This document shows, piece by piece, positions 23,456 through 33,244 of a stretch of DNA of 64,000 bases. Every line of letters starts with the position of its first letter. The stretch's first letter is position 1. A program made the position numbers and the translations under genes. Under the pieces are notes generated by a model, which was given only the letters and a program-made list of their open reading frames with translations, was not told the DNA's origin and searched no databases. The stretch comes from DAOMFB01 sp963801475. Its GTDB lineage: Bacteria > Acidobacteriota > Thermoanaerobaculia > UBA5066. Location of the stretch: NCBI GenBank assembly GCA_963801475.1, contig CAWDEX010000001.1, positions 2,852,001 through 2,916,000 of the forward strand. Direction: 5' to 3'.

Positions 23456-24597
23456 AGGCGCACCTTCTCCGTCGAGGCCTCCGCGCGCCGCCGCGTCTCG
23501 ATCGTGGCGAGGAGGTCGTCGTACGACTTCGAGAAGGCGACGACGCCGTCCGCCTGGAGCTTCTCCCCCAGCGCCTCGACGTCGAGACCATGCGACCGGA
23601 GGTCGTCGAGGAGCGTCCGGGCCTGGTCCACTCCCTCCAGAACCGTGTCGCCGGGGCACTTCCCGTGGTCGAGGAGGGCCTCGAGCGTCTTTTCCGGCAT
23701 CGTGTTCACCGTGTCGGGCCCGATCAGGTTCTCGACGTAGAGAAGGTCGCTGTAGGCCGGGTTCTTCGTGCCCGTGGAAGCCCAGAGCGGACGCTGGACG
23801 CAGGCCCCCTTCGCGCGGAAGGCCCCGAACTCCGCCCCTCCGAAGATCGAGAGGTAGTCCTGGTAGACGACCTTCGCGTTCGCGAGGGCGGCCTTTCCCT
23901 TCAGCGACTCGAGCCTCGCCTTCCCGGCGCCGTCCGCCTTCACGATCTTCTCGTCGAGGAGCTTGTCGGCGAGGGTGTCGACGCGCGAGACGAAGAAGGA
24001 GGCGACGGAGAAGACCTTCGAGAGATCGCCTCCGTTCGCCGCGAGGTCGGCGAGACCGCCGAGGTACGCGTGGGCCACGTCCCGGTAGTGGGTACGGTTG
24101 AACATGAGCGTCACGTTCACGGAGAAGCCGCTCCCGATCAGGCGCCGGATCGCCGGGATCCCCGCAGGCGTCGCCGGCACCTTGATGAAGACGTTCGGCC
24201 GCCCGAGGAGCTTCGAGAGACGGGTGGCCTCCGCGACGGTCTCCTCCGTGTGGAGGGCGAGCGACGGGAGGACCTCGAGCGAGATCCAGCCGTCCTCGGG
24301 ATTCGCGGCGTGCTGCGCCGCGAAGAGATCCGCGCCCCGGGCGATGTCGTTCCGCGTCAGCTCGTCGTAGATCGTGAAGGCGTCGGCTCCGGCCGCCGCC
24401 CGCCGGGTGATCGCGGCGCTGTAGTCCCCCTCGTTCTTCTGGACCGCCAGGCCGAAGATCGTCGGGTTCGACGTGACGCCGTAGACGGTTCCCGCGGCGA
24501 TCCAGCCGCCGAGCCTCCCGGACGTGATCATCCGGTCCGAGATGCTGTCCATCCAGACGGCCTGTCCGCGACGACGGTACTCCACCGGGACGCTCAT
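23452..24597 (-). CDS. tal: Transaldolase
   Basis: 381 residues. N-terminal VWMDSISDRMI and VTSNPTIF are the transaldolase opening; the Schiff-base lysine is in NVFIKVPATPAGIPAI (about 135-150), followed by VNVTLMF and ASFFVSRVD. Its length fits the longer Tal class of actinobacteria and cyanobacteria. It is the first gene of the six-gene sugar-phosphate operon, with GGGAGGAGGG before the ATG and TAGGAT just upstream as a possible -10. Confidence 0.95.
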   Translation of the reverse strand: MSVPVEYRRRGQAVWMDSISDRMITSGRLGGWIAAGTVYGVTSNPTIFGLAVQKNEGDYSAAITRRAAAGADAFTIYDELTRNDIARGADLFAAQHAANPEDGWISLEVLPSLALHTEETVAEATRLSKLLGRPNVFIKVPATPAGIPAIRRLIGSGFSVNVTLMFNRTHYRDVAHAYLGGLADLAANGGDLSKVFSVASFFVSRVDTLADKLLDEKIVKADGAGKARLESLKGKAALANAKVVYQDYLSIFGGAEFGAFRAKGACVQRPLWASTGTKNPAYSDLLYVENLIGPDTVNTMPEKTLEALLDHGKCPGDTVLEGVDQARTLLDDLRSHGLDVEALGEKLQADGVVAFSKSYDDLLATIETRRRAEASTEKVRL

Positions 24598-24658
24598 TCA
24601 GATCCCTCCTCCCTCTCGATCCTAATACGCTCGCCGTGCGCGCCGGGGATGTCCGCGG

Positions 24659-25804
24659 TCACGCCGGGGCCGGTGCGCCGTAGACCGGGATCTTCACGCC
24701 GAGCGCCTCGAGGCGCGCCACCACGGCCGCTCGGAGCTCGGCGAGCCCCGCGCCCGTTCCTGCCGAGATCCGGAGCGCCTCCGGGTCGAGCGCCAGGGGC
24801 ACCGGGAGATCCGTCTTGTTGTAGGCGACGAGGACGCGTCGCCGTTCGACCCCCATCTCGGAAAGGACGTCCTCCACGGCGGCCCGCTGCGCGTCCGCCT
24901 GGGGCGACGAGGCGTCGACGACGTGAACGAGAAGGTCCGCGTCCTCGGCCTCGGCGAGCGTCGAGCGGAACGACGCCACGAGCTGGTGCGGCAGCTTCCG
25001 GAGGAAGCCGACGGTGTCCCCGACGACGATGGCCCGCCCGCTCACCCCCTGGAGCCGCGCGTGGCGCGGATCGAGCGTGGCGAAGAGGCGGTCCTCGGCG
25101 AACTCCCTCGAGGAGCTCAACCGGTTGAACAGCGTCGTCTTCCCTGCGTTCGTGTAGCCGACGAGGGCCACGACGGGGACCTGCCGGAGCCTCTTGCGCC
25201 GGACCTCGCGTCCGCGCTCGATCTTCCGCAGTTCCTCCTTCAGCGTCGCGATCCGGCGGCGGATCTTCCGGCGGTCGAGCTCGATCTTCCGTTCGCCCGC
25301 GCCGCCGCGGAACGCGCCGCCGCCCCGCTGCTGGGCCAGCCCCGTCGCGCCGCCCGCGAGCCGCGGCAGGAGGTACTCGAGCTGGGCGAGCTCCACCTGC
25401 GTCATCGCCTCCCGGGAACGCGCCCGCGCGGCGAAGATCTGGAGGATCACGCCGGGCCGGTCGAGAACCCGGGTCGGAAGCGCCTTCTCGAGGTTCCGGA
25501 CCTGCGACGGCGACAGCTCGTCGTCGAAGACCGTCCATCCGGCTCCGACGTTCCGGCCGAGCTCGGCGAGCTCCTCGAGTTTCCCCTTCCCGACGAAGGT
25601 CGCGGGGTCGGGAGCCTTCCTCTCCTGCAGGGCGCGGGCCGCGACCTTTCCCCCGGCCGTGTCGACGAGCCGTTCGAGCTCGTCGAGGTGATCCTCCGCG
25701 GTCGCCCGGTCCGTCGCCCGGCCGAAGACGCCGACCAGGATCGTCTTCGGGCTCCGGGGCTTTTCGGCCTCGTTCTCCCGGCTCGAGGCCGCAGACGGTT
25801 TCAC
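24659..25804 (-). CDS. hflX: Ribosome-associated GTPase HflX
   Basis: 381 residues from GTG 25804 (start uncertain, no Shine-Dalgarno). The N-terminal HflX domain (TFVGKGKLEEL, FDDELSPSQVRNLEK, DRPGVILQIFAARARSREA) is followed by a glycine-rich loop and helix, then the GTPase domain with G1 GYTNAGKTTLFNRL, G3 DTVGFLRKLPHQL and G4 NKTD. HflX splits stalled or hibernating ribosomes under stress. It is divergent from the TIGR02757 gene with only 28 bp between starts; TAGCAT ends 8 nt before the GTG. Confidence 0.94.
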   Translation of the reverse strand: MKPSAASSRENEAEKPRSPKTILVGVFGRATDRATAEDHLDELERLVDTAGGKVAARALQERKAPDPATFVGKGKLEELAELGRNVGAGWTVFDDELSPSQVRNLEKALPTRVLDRPGVILQIFAARARSREAMTQVELAQLEYLLPRLAGGATGLAQQRGGGAFRGGAGERKIELDRRKIRRRIATLKEELRKIERGREVRRKRLRQVPVVALVGYTNAGKTTLFNRLSSSREFAEDRLFATLDPRHARLQGVSGRAIVVGDTVGFLRKLPHQLVASFRSTLAEAEDADLLVHVVDASSPQADAQRAAVEDVLSEMGVERRRVLVAYNKTDLPVPLALDPEALRISAGTGAGLAELRAAVVARLEALGVKIPVYGAPAPA

Positions 25805-25812
25805 GCGAAGGA

Positions 25813-25822
25813 ATGCTAGCGT
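25813..25822. promoter_or_regulatory. Overlapping divergent -10 boxes between hflX and the TIGR02757 gene
   Basis: TAGCAT on the minus strand (25818-25813) is 8 nt before the hflX GTG, and TAGCGT on the plus strand (25817-25822) is 10 nt before the ATG at 25833. They share the palindrome GCTAGC. The whole intergenic gap is 28 bp, so both messages would be leaderless or nearly so, and the two promoters cannot easily fire at once. Confidence 0.45.
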
Positions 25823-25832
25823 ATCGGCTCCG

Positions 25833-26759
25833 ATGGCTTCGAGCGCCCCGCGTCCCGCCGACCTGCCGCGCCTGAAGGAGCGGCTCGACGCCCTCCGCGC
25901 CGGATGGCGGGGCCGGCGGCTCGATTCCGACCCGCTGGCGTTTCCCCATCGGTACCGGGATTCCGGAGACCGCGAGGTCGTCGCCTTTCTCGCGGCCTCC
26001 CTCGCCTTCGGCCGCGTCGCGTCGATCCGCGCCTCGGTCGAGCGCGTCCTCGCCGCGCTCGGCCCGTCTCCGGCCGCGTTTCTCGACGGCTGGGACGAAC
26101 GCCCGATCCCTTCCCTCGAGCGCTTCGTCCACCGGTGGGTGACCGGAGAGGACCTCGAGGAGTTTCTTCGAAGAGTGAGAAGGGTCCGGCGCGAGCACGG
26201 CACGCTGGGCGCTATCTTCGCGAAGGGAGACGAGGCTGCCAGAGGCCCTGAAGGGATGGACTTCGTCCCGGCCCTCTCGACCTTCTACGAGAATCTCCGG
26301 GGGGGCGCCGCACGCGCCGGCGCCGAAACACGAGGAATCCGTTTTCTGCTGCCGGCCCCCGGGAACGGATCGGCCTGCAAGAGAGCCCACCTCTTCCTTC
26401 GATGGGTGGTCCGGGCCGACGACCTCGACCTGGGGCTCTGGTCGGGCGGGCGCTTCTCTTCCTCACGCCTTCTCCTTCCGATGGATACGCACGTCCACCG
26501 GATCTCCCGGTATCTCGGCCTGACGCGCCGCCCGACGGCCGATCTCGCGGCCGCGCGGGAAGTCACGTCGTGGCTCTCCCGCCTCTCCCCCGCGGACCCG
26601 GTTTCCTACGACTGGGCCCTCTCGCGCCTCGGGATCCTCGCGGAATGCACGGACGCGCGAACGCGCCGCCATTGCGAGCGGTGCGCCGTCGCGCCCGTCT
26701 GTCGCGAACGGATCGGGCCGCTTCGGGATCCCTTACTCGAAAGTGAACTGACGACATGA
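25833..26759 (+). CDS. TIGR02757/DUF2400 family protein, endonuclease III-like features
   Basis: 308 residues. The family signature SACKRAHLFLRWVVR...LGLW is at about 180-203. PMDTHVHRISRYLGL (216-230) closely resembles the VDTHVxRVSxRLGL segment of endonuclease III and MutY, whose Asp (here D218) is catalytic. C272-x8-C281-x2-C284-x5-C290 near the end resembles the C-x6-C-x2-C-x5-C [4Fe-4S] loop of the same enzymes. I infer a helix-hairpin-helix/GPD-like fold; the activity is unknown. The next gene overlaps as ATGA. Confidence 0.82.
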   Translation: MASSAPRPADLPRLKERLDALRAGWRGRRLDSDPLAFPHRYRDSGDREVVAFLAASLAFGRVASIRASVERVLAALGPSPAAFLDGWDERPIPSLERFVHRWVTGEDLEEFLRRVRRVRREHGTLGAIFAKGDEAARGPEGMDFVPALSTFYENLRGGAARAGAETRGIRFLLPAPGNGSACKRAHLFLRWVVRADDLDLGLWSGGRFSSSRLLLPMDTHVHRISRYLGLTRRPTADLAAAREVTSWLSRLSPADPVSYDWALSRLGILAECTDARTRRHCERCAVAPVCRERIGPLRDPLLESELTT

Positions 26760-27343
26760 TCGACAAGAAGACCCTTCCCGTCCTCGTGGTCGCGGCCGCC
26801 GCCGCGGCCGTTCTCGGCATCCTCTTCAAGGATGCCCTCCGGGCGCCGGACACCGTCCGGGCGCTCCCGAAAGTGCCTCCAGCGGCCGCGGCGCCGGCGC
26901 TCCTCAAGGCGCCTCCCGTCTCCCTGCCCGACGGCGGCCAGCGCGACCTGACCCGCCCCCCCGGAAAGCTCCTCATCGTCCACTACTGGGCGACGTGGTG
27001 CCCTCCCTGCGTCACGGAGTTCCCTGACCTTCTCGCGTTCTGGAAGGAATACGGGAAGAAGCCGGGCCTCGATCTCGTCGCGGTTTCCGTGGACGACGAC
27101 TGGAAGACGGTGAACGACTGGGTCCGGAAGGTCGGCGCGGGCGGCGTCCCGCTCGCCCTCGATCCCCGGCGGGCGACGGCGAAGGCCTTCGGGACCGAGA
27201 AATTCCCGGAAACCTACGTCCTGTCTCCGGCCGGACAGGTCGTGGACAAGTTCATCGGGCCGCTCGCCTGGTCTTCCCCGGCGTTCCGGAGCCGGATCGA
27301 CGAGCTTCTGAAGGGTCCGGCGGCGGCCCCGTCCGGCGGGTGA
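26756..27343 (+). CDS. Membrane-anchored TlpA-like thioredoxin
   Basis: 195 residues. A single N-terminal helix (LPVLVVAAAAAAVLGILF) anchors a periplasmic thioredoxin domain with the active site HYWATWCPPCVTEF (CPPC near residues 82-85) and the cis-Pro segment EKFPETYVL. Such proteins reduce or oxidise periplasmic disulfides, often in cytochrome c maturation, but no ccm genes are nearby. It overlaps the upstream gene as ATGA and is followed by an exported protein of unknown function. Confidence 0.9.
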   Translation: MIDKKTLPVLVVAAAAAAVLGILFKDALRAPDTVRALPKVPPAAAAPALLKAPPVSLPDGGQRDLTRPPGKLLIVHYWATWCPPCVTEFPDLLAFWKEYGKKPGLDLVAVSVDDDWKTVNDWVRKVGAGGVPLALDPRRATAKAFGTEKFPETYVLSPAGQVVDKFIGPLAWSSPAFRSRIDELLKGPAAAPSGG

Positions 27344-27393
27344 GCCCGGAACTTTTCCGCCCCGCCTTCGTTTATGCGGGGAGGAGAGACGAC

Positions 27394-27972
27394 ATGAGAG
27401 AGCTCCGCTCCGCCGCCAACGCCCTCTTCTTCTTCGTCCTCTTCCTCTTCGGCTATGCCCTCCTGTCGCCGGGGCACGCTTCGGGCGCGCGGGGGCCCCG
27501 CTTTCTCCGGATGACCATCGAGGACCAGGAGGGACGCCACGGCCGGCCGGAGCACCTGACCTTCTCCGTCCCCTACGGCTTCATTCGCGGCGGGCTGAAG
27601 TTCGCGAGCCTCGGCCGGCTGCACCGCGAGCTCGACCTCCGCTTCACGGAGCCCGTGGAGGCCGACGAGGTCCGCGCCATCTGGAAGGAGCTTCAGGAGA
27701 CGCCCGAGGGCGGCGAGGTGGTCCGGAAGCGGGATTTCGACGAGGTCCGGATCCGGAAGGAGGCCGGCTCGCTGACGATTGTCCAGACGAAGGAGTGCTG
27801 TCCCGACGAGGTCGTGACGCTCCGGATTCCCCTGAAGGTGCTCGAGGCCGTGGCCGCCCACGACCGGACCTTCGACGTCGATGCGATCCTCTCCGGACTC
27901 CAGAGCCTCGATCGGGGCGAGCTCCTCGACCTCAAGGCGAAGGACGCCCACGTCCGCGTCTGGATCGAGTGA
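27394..27972 (+). CDS. Membrane-anchored or exported protein of unknown function
   Basis: 192 residues from ATG 27394, chosen because GGGGAGGAG lies about 7 nt upstream; an earlier GTG (27340) overlapping the previous stop is possible. A hydrophobic N-terminal segment (LFFFVLFLFGYALLSPG) precedes a mixed, charged domain with VEADEVRAIWKELQETPEGGEVVRKRDFDEVRIRKE and a C-terminal strand-rich part. I do not recognise the family. It follows the TlpA-like thioredoxin and may be its partner. A palindromic repeat element lies just past the stop. Confidence 0.7.
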   Translation: MRELRSAANALFFFVLFLFGYALLSPGHASGARGPRFLRMTIEDQEGRHGRPEHLTFSVPYGFIRGGLKFASLGRLHRELDLRFTEPVEADEVRAIWKELQETPEGGEVVRKRDFDEVRIRKEAGSLTIVQTKECCPDEVVTLRIPLKVLEAVAAHDRTFDVDAILSGLQSLDRGELLDLKAKDAHVRVWIE

Positions 27973-27995
27973 GACCTGAACGGCAGAGGGGGGCC

Positions 27996-28048
27996 CGGGG
28001 GGTGCGAACCCGGCGCCGCCCGTGACGTGTGGGGCGACGCACCCCCCG
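27996..28048. repeat. GC-rich palindromic repeat element between convergent genes
   Basis: CGGGGGGTGCG (27996-28006) and CGCACCCCCCG (28038-28048) form a perfect 11-bp inverted repeat around a 31-nt loop that starts AACCCGGCG. It shares its ends and core with the copies at 371-422 and 22954-23015. It fills the gap between two converging genes and could act as a bidirectional terminator or mRNA-end hairpin. Confidence 0.65.
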
Positions 28049-28049
28049 A

Positions 28050-28592
28050 CTAATCTTCGCTGAACGGGTCGCGCCCCAGCTCCTCGATGAACCGGTCGAG
28101 CCGGTACTGGCACGGCCCGAAGAGGAAGCGCATCTCGCCGTTCTCGCAGACCACGTCGCGGACGTGGACCGAGAGCTCCAGCGGAAGCAGCGGCCCGAGG
28201 TTGATCACGACGACCCGCTCCTCGGGGTAGAAGAAGGCGCGGCCCGGCGGCTGCCGGTCGATGATCTTCCGGAGGACCCAGTTCGGGATGGGGACGAAGC
28301 CGAAGACGGTCAGGTCGGCGATCGCGAAGCCGAGGAAGCCGTCCTTGAATCGGAGCGACGTGAGATGGCTCTTGAAGAGGACCCGGATCTTCTTCCGGAC
28401 CCGCACCGCGAGGCCGAGGCGGCCGTCCTCGGGCTCGACGAGGATCTCGTCGATCTCCGGCACGTTCCGGATCGCCTTCCGCGCGATGGCGTTCAGCGTC
28501 GTGGCGTCGATCGCCACGACGAGGCCGTCCCACCGGACGGTGAGCGAGGGGAGGTCCACGGTCGGAGGCACCTCGAGAGGCCCGGATCTCAC
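28050..28592 (-). CDS. Protein of unknown function
   Basis: 180 residues from GTG 28592; an in-frame TTG at 28628 would add 12 residues. No signal peptide. The middle repeats short amphipathic strand patterns (LGLAVRVRKKIRVLFKSHLTSLRFKDGFLGF, then LTVFGFVPIPNWVLRKII, then ERVVVINLGPLLPLELSVHVRDVVCENGEMRFLFG). This suggests a beta-rich lipid- or sterol-binding type fold, but no family is recognised. Its stop abuts a palindromic repeat. Confidence 0.65.
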   Translation of the reverse strand: MRSGPLEVPPTVDLPSLTVRWDGLVVAIDATTLNAIARKAIRNVPEIDEILVEPEDGRLGLAVRVRKKIRVLFKSHLTSLRFKDGFLGFAIADLTVFGFVPIPNWVLRKIIDRQPPGRAFFYPEERVVVINLGPLLPLELSVHVRDVVCENGEMRFLFGPCQYRLDRFIEELGRDPFSED

Positions 28593-28671
28593 GCAGCCAT
28601 GAGAAACCCGCGGACGGCCCGCCGTCAAGTCGCGCCTTTCAGCGAGCGGAGGACGCTCCTCCGCGGCCGCG

Positions 28672-29654
<983 letters not shown>

Positions 29655-29658
<4 letters not shown>

Positions 29659-30998
29659 CGGGCTCCTCCCGGAAGGCCGACGAGAAGCGCGGTCCCGGCG
29701 CCGGCGAGCGTGTTGACGAAGTTGAGGACGTGACCGTTCGAGACGCGCCACGGGGCTCCGGCGCGCCCGAGCAGGCTCTCCACGACCGTCCCCGCCACGG
29801 CGGCAAGGGCGGCCACGGCGACGCCGGCGGGGGTGATCCAGCTCATCGCCTGCGCCGCCCCCGCGAGGAGGATCGCCCCGAGAAGGCCGCCGAGCGTCCC
29901 GGCGACGGACACGGCGCCGTCCGTCCCGGGCGCGACGCGGCGGAAGTCCGGCAGGAGAACCGTCGCCGACCGGACCGCCTGGCCGAACTCCGTACCGATC
30001 GTGTCCATGAGCGCCGTGGCGAACGCGGCCGTCGCGGCGAGGCGGTAGGCCGCCGCCGCCGCCGGGGCGAGCGCTCCCGCCGCCACGAAGAACGTGGCGA
30101 CCGTCACGTTGGCGAGGACGTTCGCCGCGCCGCGCCGCCCTCCCGCTTCTTCGGCCTTCCCCATCGCCTCCTTCCGTTTCCGCCCGAACCGCGTAGCGAG
30201 CGTCCCCGCGCCGAAGAAGATCCAGAGCAGGGCGTAGGCGGGCGCGCCGCCGAAGGCCCAGACGGCCGTTCCGAAGGCGAAACCGGCGACGACGCCCGAG
30301 GGGCGGACGATGCGGAGGAGGCCCGCCGCCCCGGCGACGAGGAGGTTCGCGCCCGCGCCGAGCGCAGCGTTCCCGAGCCAGGCCGGCTCCGCGAGCAGCC
30401 GCCAGCCCGGAATCGTCGTGAGGAGGACCGAGAGGGCGCCCGCGCCGACGAGCGGCGGCAGGAGGTTGTCGTCAATCTCGGAAGGGAGGCTCTCGATCGC
30501 GGCGCCAACGGTCGCGGCGAGAAGGACGGCGAGAGCCTCCTCGAAGGACGCCGGCACCCGACGGACGAGGCCGAAGAAGAGGACGCCGGCCAGGGCCCCC
30601 GCGAGGACAAAGGCGATCGACCCTGCGACGCTCTTCTTCGGGTTCCACGGCAGGCGCGGACCGCCGAGCGCCAGGCCGGCCAGCGTCGCCCCGCCGTCTC
30701 CGAACGCGAGGAAGGCCCAGCCGACCGCTGCGATCTCGAGGTGCTCCCGGAAGAGAAGGACGAGCGAGAGGACGACGAGGGGGTAGAGGACGATTCCTGT
30801 GGAATGTCTTCGCCCCGCCTCGCCCTCGCGGTGAAGGGCCACCCCGCCGAGCCGCGGCAGGACGAGGAGGTTGAAGAGGAAGGCGGCGGCCGCCGCGGCG
30901 GCGGCCGCCGGCCACGACAGAAACGGGAGAAAGAGCGCGAAGAGCCCCGAGCCGACGTGGACCGCCTTCCGCTTCCCCTCGGCAGCCGGGATCCTCAT
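29655..30998 (-). CDS. Fusion of dolichol/phytol-kinase-like domain and DUF92 (VTE5-VTE6-like)
   Basis: 447 residues from ATG 30998, overlapping lptD as ATGA; about 12-13 hydrophobic helices. Residues 1-200 look like the CTP-dependent polyprenol kinase fold: GKRKAVHVGSGLF (8-20), AFGDGGATLAG (98-108) and WNPKKSVAGS (118-127). Residues about 205-447 are a DUF92 domain, the family of plant VTE6 phytyl-phosphate kinase, with a charged cytosolic loop RFGRKRKEAMGKAEEAG and the C-terminal SNGHVLNFVNTLAGAG. A single protein could therefore convert a free isoprenol to its diphosphate in two steps (inference), feeding the adjacent UbiA enzyme. Confidence 0.78.
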
Positions 30999-33244
30999 CG
31001 CGAAAGGCTCCCTCTGAAGTCGAGAAAGCTGCCGACGTTCTTGAGGCTCAGGGCGAGCCGAAAGTCGCGGGACGGGAGCGTTCCCACGCGAATGTCGCGG
31101 TACTCGAAGAGCACCTTGTAGCAGGAGCCCTGGAACGTGAGGAGCGTCCGCGATTCGAGCATCTTTCCGTTCGTCAGGTCGTAGTTTGCCGAGAGATCGA
31201 GGCGGAGGAGCCGCGGGATGACCGGCGAGCCGCCGAAGAAGCGGACCTGCGACGACGACGTCGACGGGAATTCGACGCCCGGGGGGGGCGCCAGGGTGAC
31301 CGGATTGCTGTAGAAGTAGGAGAGGGCGACCGTCGCCTCCCCGGACGTCCAATTGGCCGTGAGGCTCGACGACGTGAGTTGGCTCGCCTTGAGGTCCCAC
31401 GACGCGCGCCCGTCGAGATTGGCGCCAGGCCCCGCGACGACCCGGAGCGTCGTGTCGAGCGTGCCGGTGTGGGACGCCAGGGGGCTCGGCCCGAAGTTGG
31501 TGCCGGCGCCCGGCAGCTGGAAGTAATACGTCGAGCCGACTTCCAGCGACGCGAGCTCGCGCGCGCTCCCCTGCTCCCCCTTGGCGAGGAGGCGCTGGAC
31601 GAGGGCATACCGGACCGCGTTCGTCGCCACGACGGCGTCGATCTCGTCGAAGAGCGGCGTCCTCCAGAGGTTGCCGGGGTCGCTCTGCCAGGCGTAGTCG
31701 ACGCGAGGCTCGATCACGTGCTTCAGCTTCGTGATGCCGCCCCACGACACGTCGAAGATCCGGGAGAAGGACGGGCCGGTCAACTCGACGCCGGCGAGGC
31801 CGTAGACGCGCGTATACGGCTCTGCCAGGAGCGCGGTCCCCGTGACGTCCTGGGACTTTTCGTAAGCGGTGATCCGCCCGCCGCCCGTAGCCTGCGCCGA
31901 GAGCCACGGGGCGATGGGCAGCGGGACCGCCAGGCGGGGAAAGAGATCGAATCGGCCGTAGGTCCCGGACGGCTGGAACGGCCCGCGGTCCGCCGAGAGG
32001 AGGCCGGCCTGTCCCGACGCCTCGACGAACGCCGCGTCCGAAAAGAGGGGAATCGGCCGGAGCGACGCCTCCAGGGCAGGCTCGCGCCGGAGGACCACCG
32101 TCGTGGAGCCGAGGATCGCGTTCTCGTTGCTCCCCCGGAGGTTGAACGACAGGGGGTCGGGGTTCCAGGTCAGAAACCCTTCCGAGCCGACGCTTCGGAG
32201 CGACGCGAGATTGAAGCTGTTCTCGTAGCCCTGCCAGAAGTTCACGTCCGAGTACTGAAGCCAGTTGACGACCCCCCGGACGCGTGGCGCCAGGTCGTCG
32301 CTGACCAGCGTCCCCGCAGTCTTCCACTCCCAGGTCTTGGACTGCGGGTCCCAGACCGTGTAGAAGAGCCCCGCGGCGTGGGTCCCGACCGTGGGCCTCA
32401 CGCGAAGCTCGGTGCCGACGCCGTACCAGCCGTTCGTGTAGAGGTCGCTCACGAAGGTCGCGTCGGCCGAACGCGAGATCGCCCAGTAGTACCCGATGCC
32501 GAGGAACCCGCCCCTCACGGAGTTGTACCCGAGGGCCGGAATCAGGAATCCGGACGCGCGCTCGCGGAGGACGGGCCAGAGGAGGTACGGCAGGTAGAGG
32601 AGCGGGACGCCGCCGAGCCGGAAGGTCGCGTCGGTCAGCCGCGCGTACTCTTCCAGCGTGAAGCGCCCCCTCGTCATCGAGAACTCCCAGGCCGGCTTCT
32701 CCCCCTCGCAGGCGGTGAGCCGGCCGTCGGTCAGGGTGAAGCTCCGGGGCCCCACCTTGGAGAGGAGCGCGCCCCGGAGGTGGACGCCTCCTTCGAGGTC
32801 GACCCTCCCGTCCGTCACGACGCCGACCTTCTCGATGAGGTCGAAGTCGAGCCGCTCGCCGCGGAGGCGCGAGAGCCCCTGGACGAGAAGCACGTCCCCT
32901 TCCGCGATGACCGTCTTCTTCTGCAGGTTCGCCCGGACCTTCCGGGCCGACAGCTGGATGTCCTGGTAGGTGACCGTGAGGACCTTTCCCGGCGGGGCCT
33001 CGGCCTCCCAGGTCGACTCGCCCACGAGGGTCTGACGTCCCGGTGGGTCGCCCGGCTCGGCCGGAGGCACGACGACGGTGATCTCGTGCCCCTTCTCGGG
33101 CGGCCGGAACTTCAGGTCGAAATTCGCCCGCTCGCGGAAGCGGGCCGCGAAGGGGTCGGTGTCGAAGGAGGACTGGGCCGAGAGCGGCAGGGACCACGCC
33201 GCGAGAAGGAGGAGCCCGACGCGGCGGGAGGCCCGTCCGATCAG
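30995..33244 (-). CDS. lptD: LPS-assembly outer-membrane protein LptD
   Basis: 749 residues if read from CTG 33244, which overlaps the scoB stop as CTGA and supplies a signal peptide (RVGLLLLAAWSLPLSAQ). Starting at GTG 33070 would remove it. An OstA/LptA-like N-terminal domain (VTYQDIQLSARKVRANLQKKTVIAEGDV) precedes the LptD barrel, with LYLPYLLWPVLRERASGFLIPALGYNS, GYYWAISRSADATFVSDLYTNGWYG and a C-terminal strand-rich tail. LptD inserts lipopolysaccharide into the outer membrane with LptE. It is oddly placed between CoA-transferase and isoprenoid genes. Confidence 0.88.
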   Translation of the reverse strand: MIGRASRRVGLLLLAAWSLPLSAQSSFDTDPFAARFRERANFDLKFRPPEKGHEITVVVPPAEPGDPPGRQTLVGESTWEAEAPPGKVLTVTYQDIQLSARKVRANLQKKTVIAEGDVLLVQGLSRLRGERLDFDLIEKVGVVTDGRVDLEGGVHLRGALLSKVGPRSFTLTDGRLTACEGEKPAWEFSMTRGRFTLEEYARLTDATFRLGGVPLLYLPYLLWPVLRERASGFLIPALGYNSVRGGFLGIGYYWAISRSADATFVSDLYTNGWYGVGTELRVRPTVGTHAAGLFYTVWDPQSKTWEWKTAGTLVSDDLAPRVRGVVNWLQYSDVNFWQGYENSFNLASLRSVGSEGFLTWNPDPLSFNLRGSNENAILGSTTVVLRREPALEASLRPIPLFSDAAFVEASGQAGLLSADRGPFQPSGTYGRFDLFPRLAVPLPIAPWLSAQATGGGRITAYEKSQDVTGTALLAEPYTRVYGLAGVELTGPSFSRIFDVSWGGITKLKHVIEPRVDYAWQSDPGNLWRTPLFDEIDAVVATNAVRYALVQRLLAKGEQGSARELASLEVGSTYYFQLPGAGTNFGPSPLASHTGTLDTTLRVVAGPGANLDGRASWDLKASQLTSSSLTANWTSGEATVALSYFYSNPVTLAPPPGVEFPSTSSSQVRFFGGSPVIPRLLRLDLSANYDLTNGKMLESRTLLTFQGSCYKVLFEYRDIRVGTLPSRDFRLALSLKNVGSFLDFRGSLSR

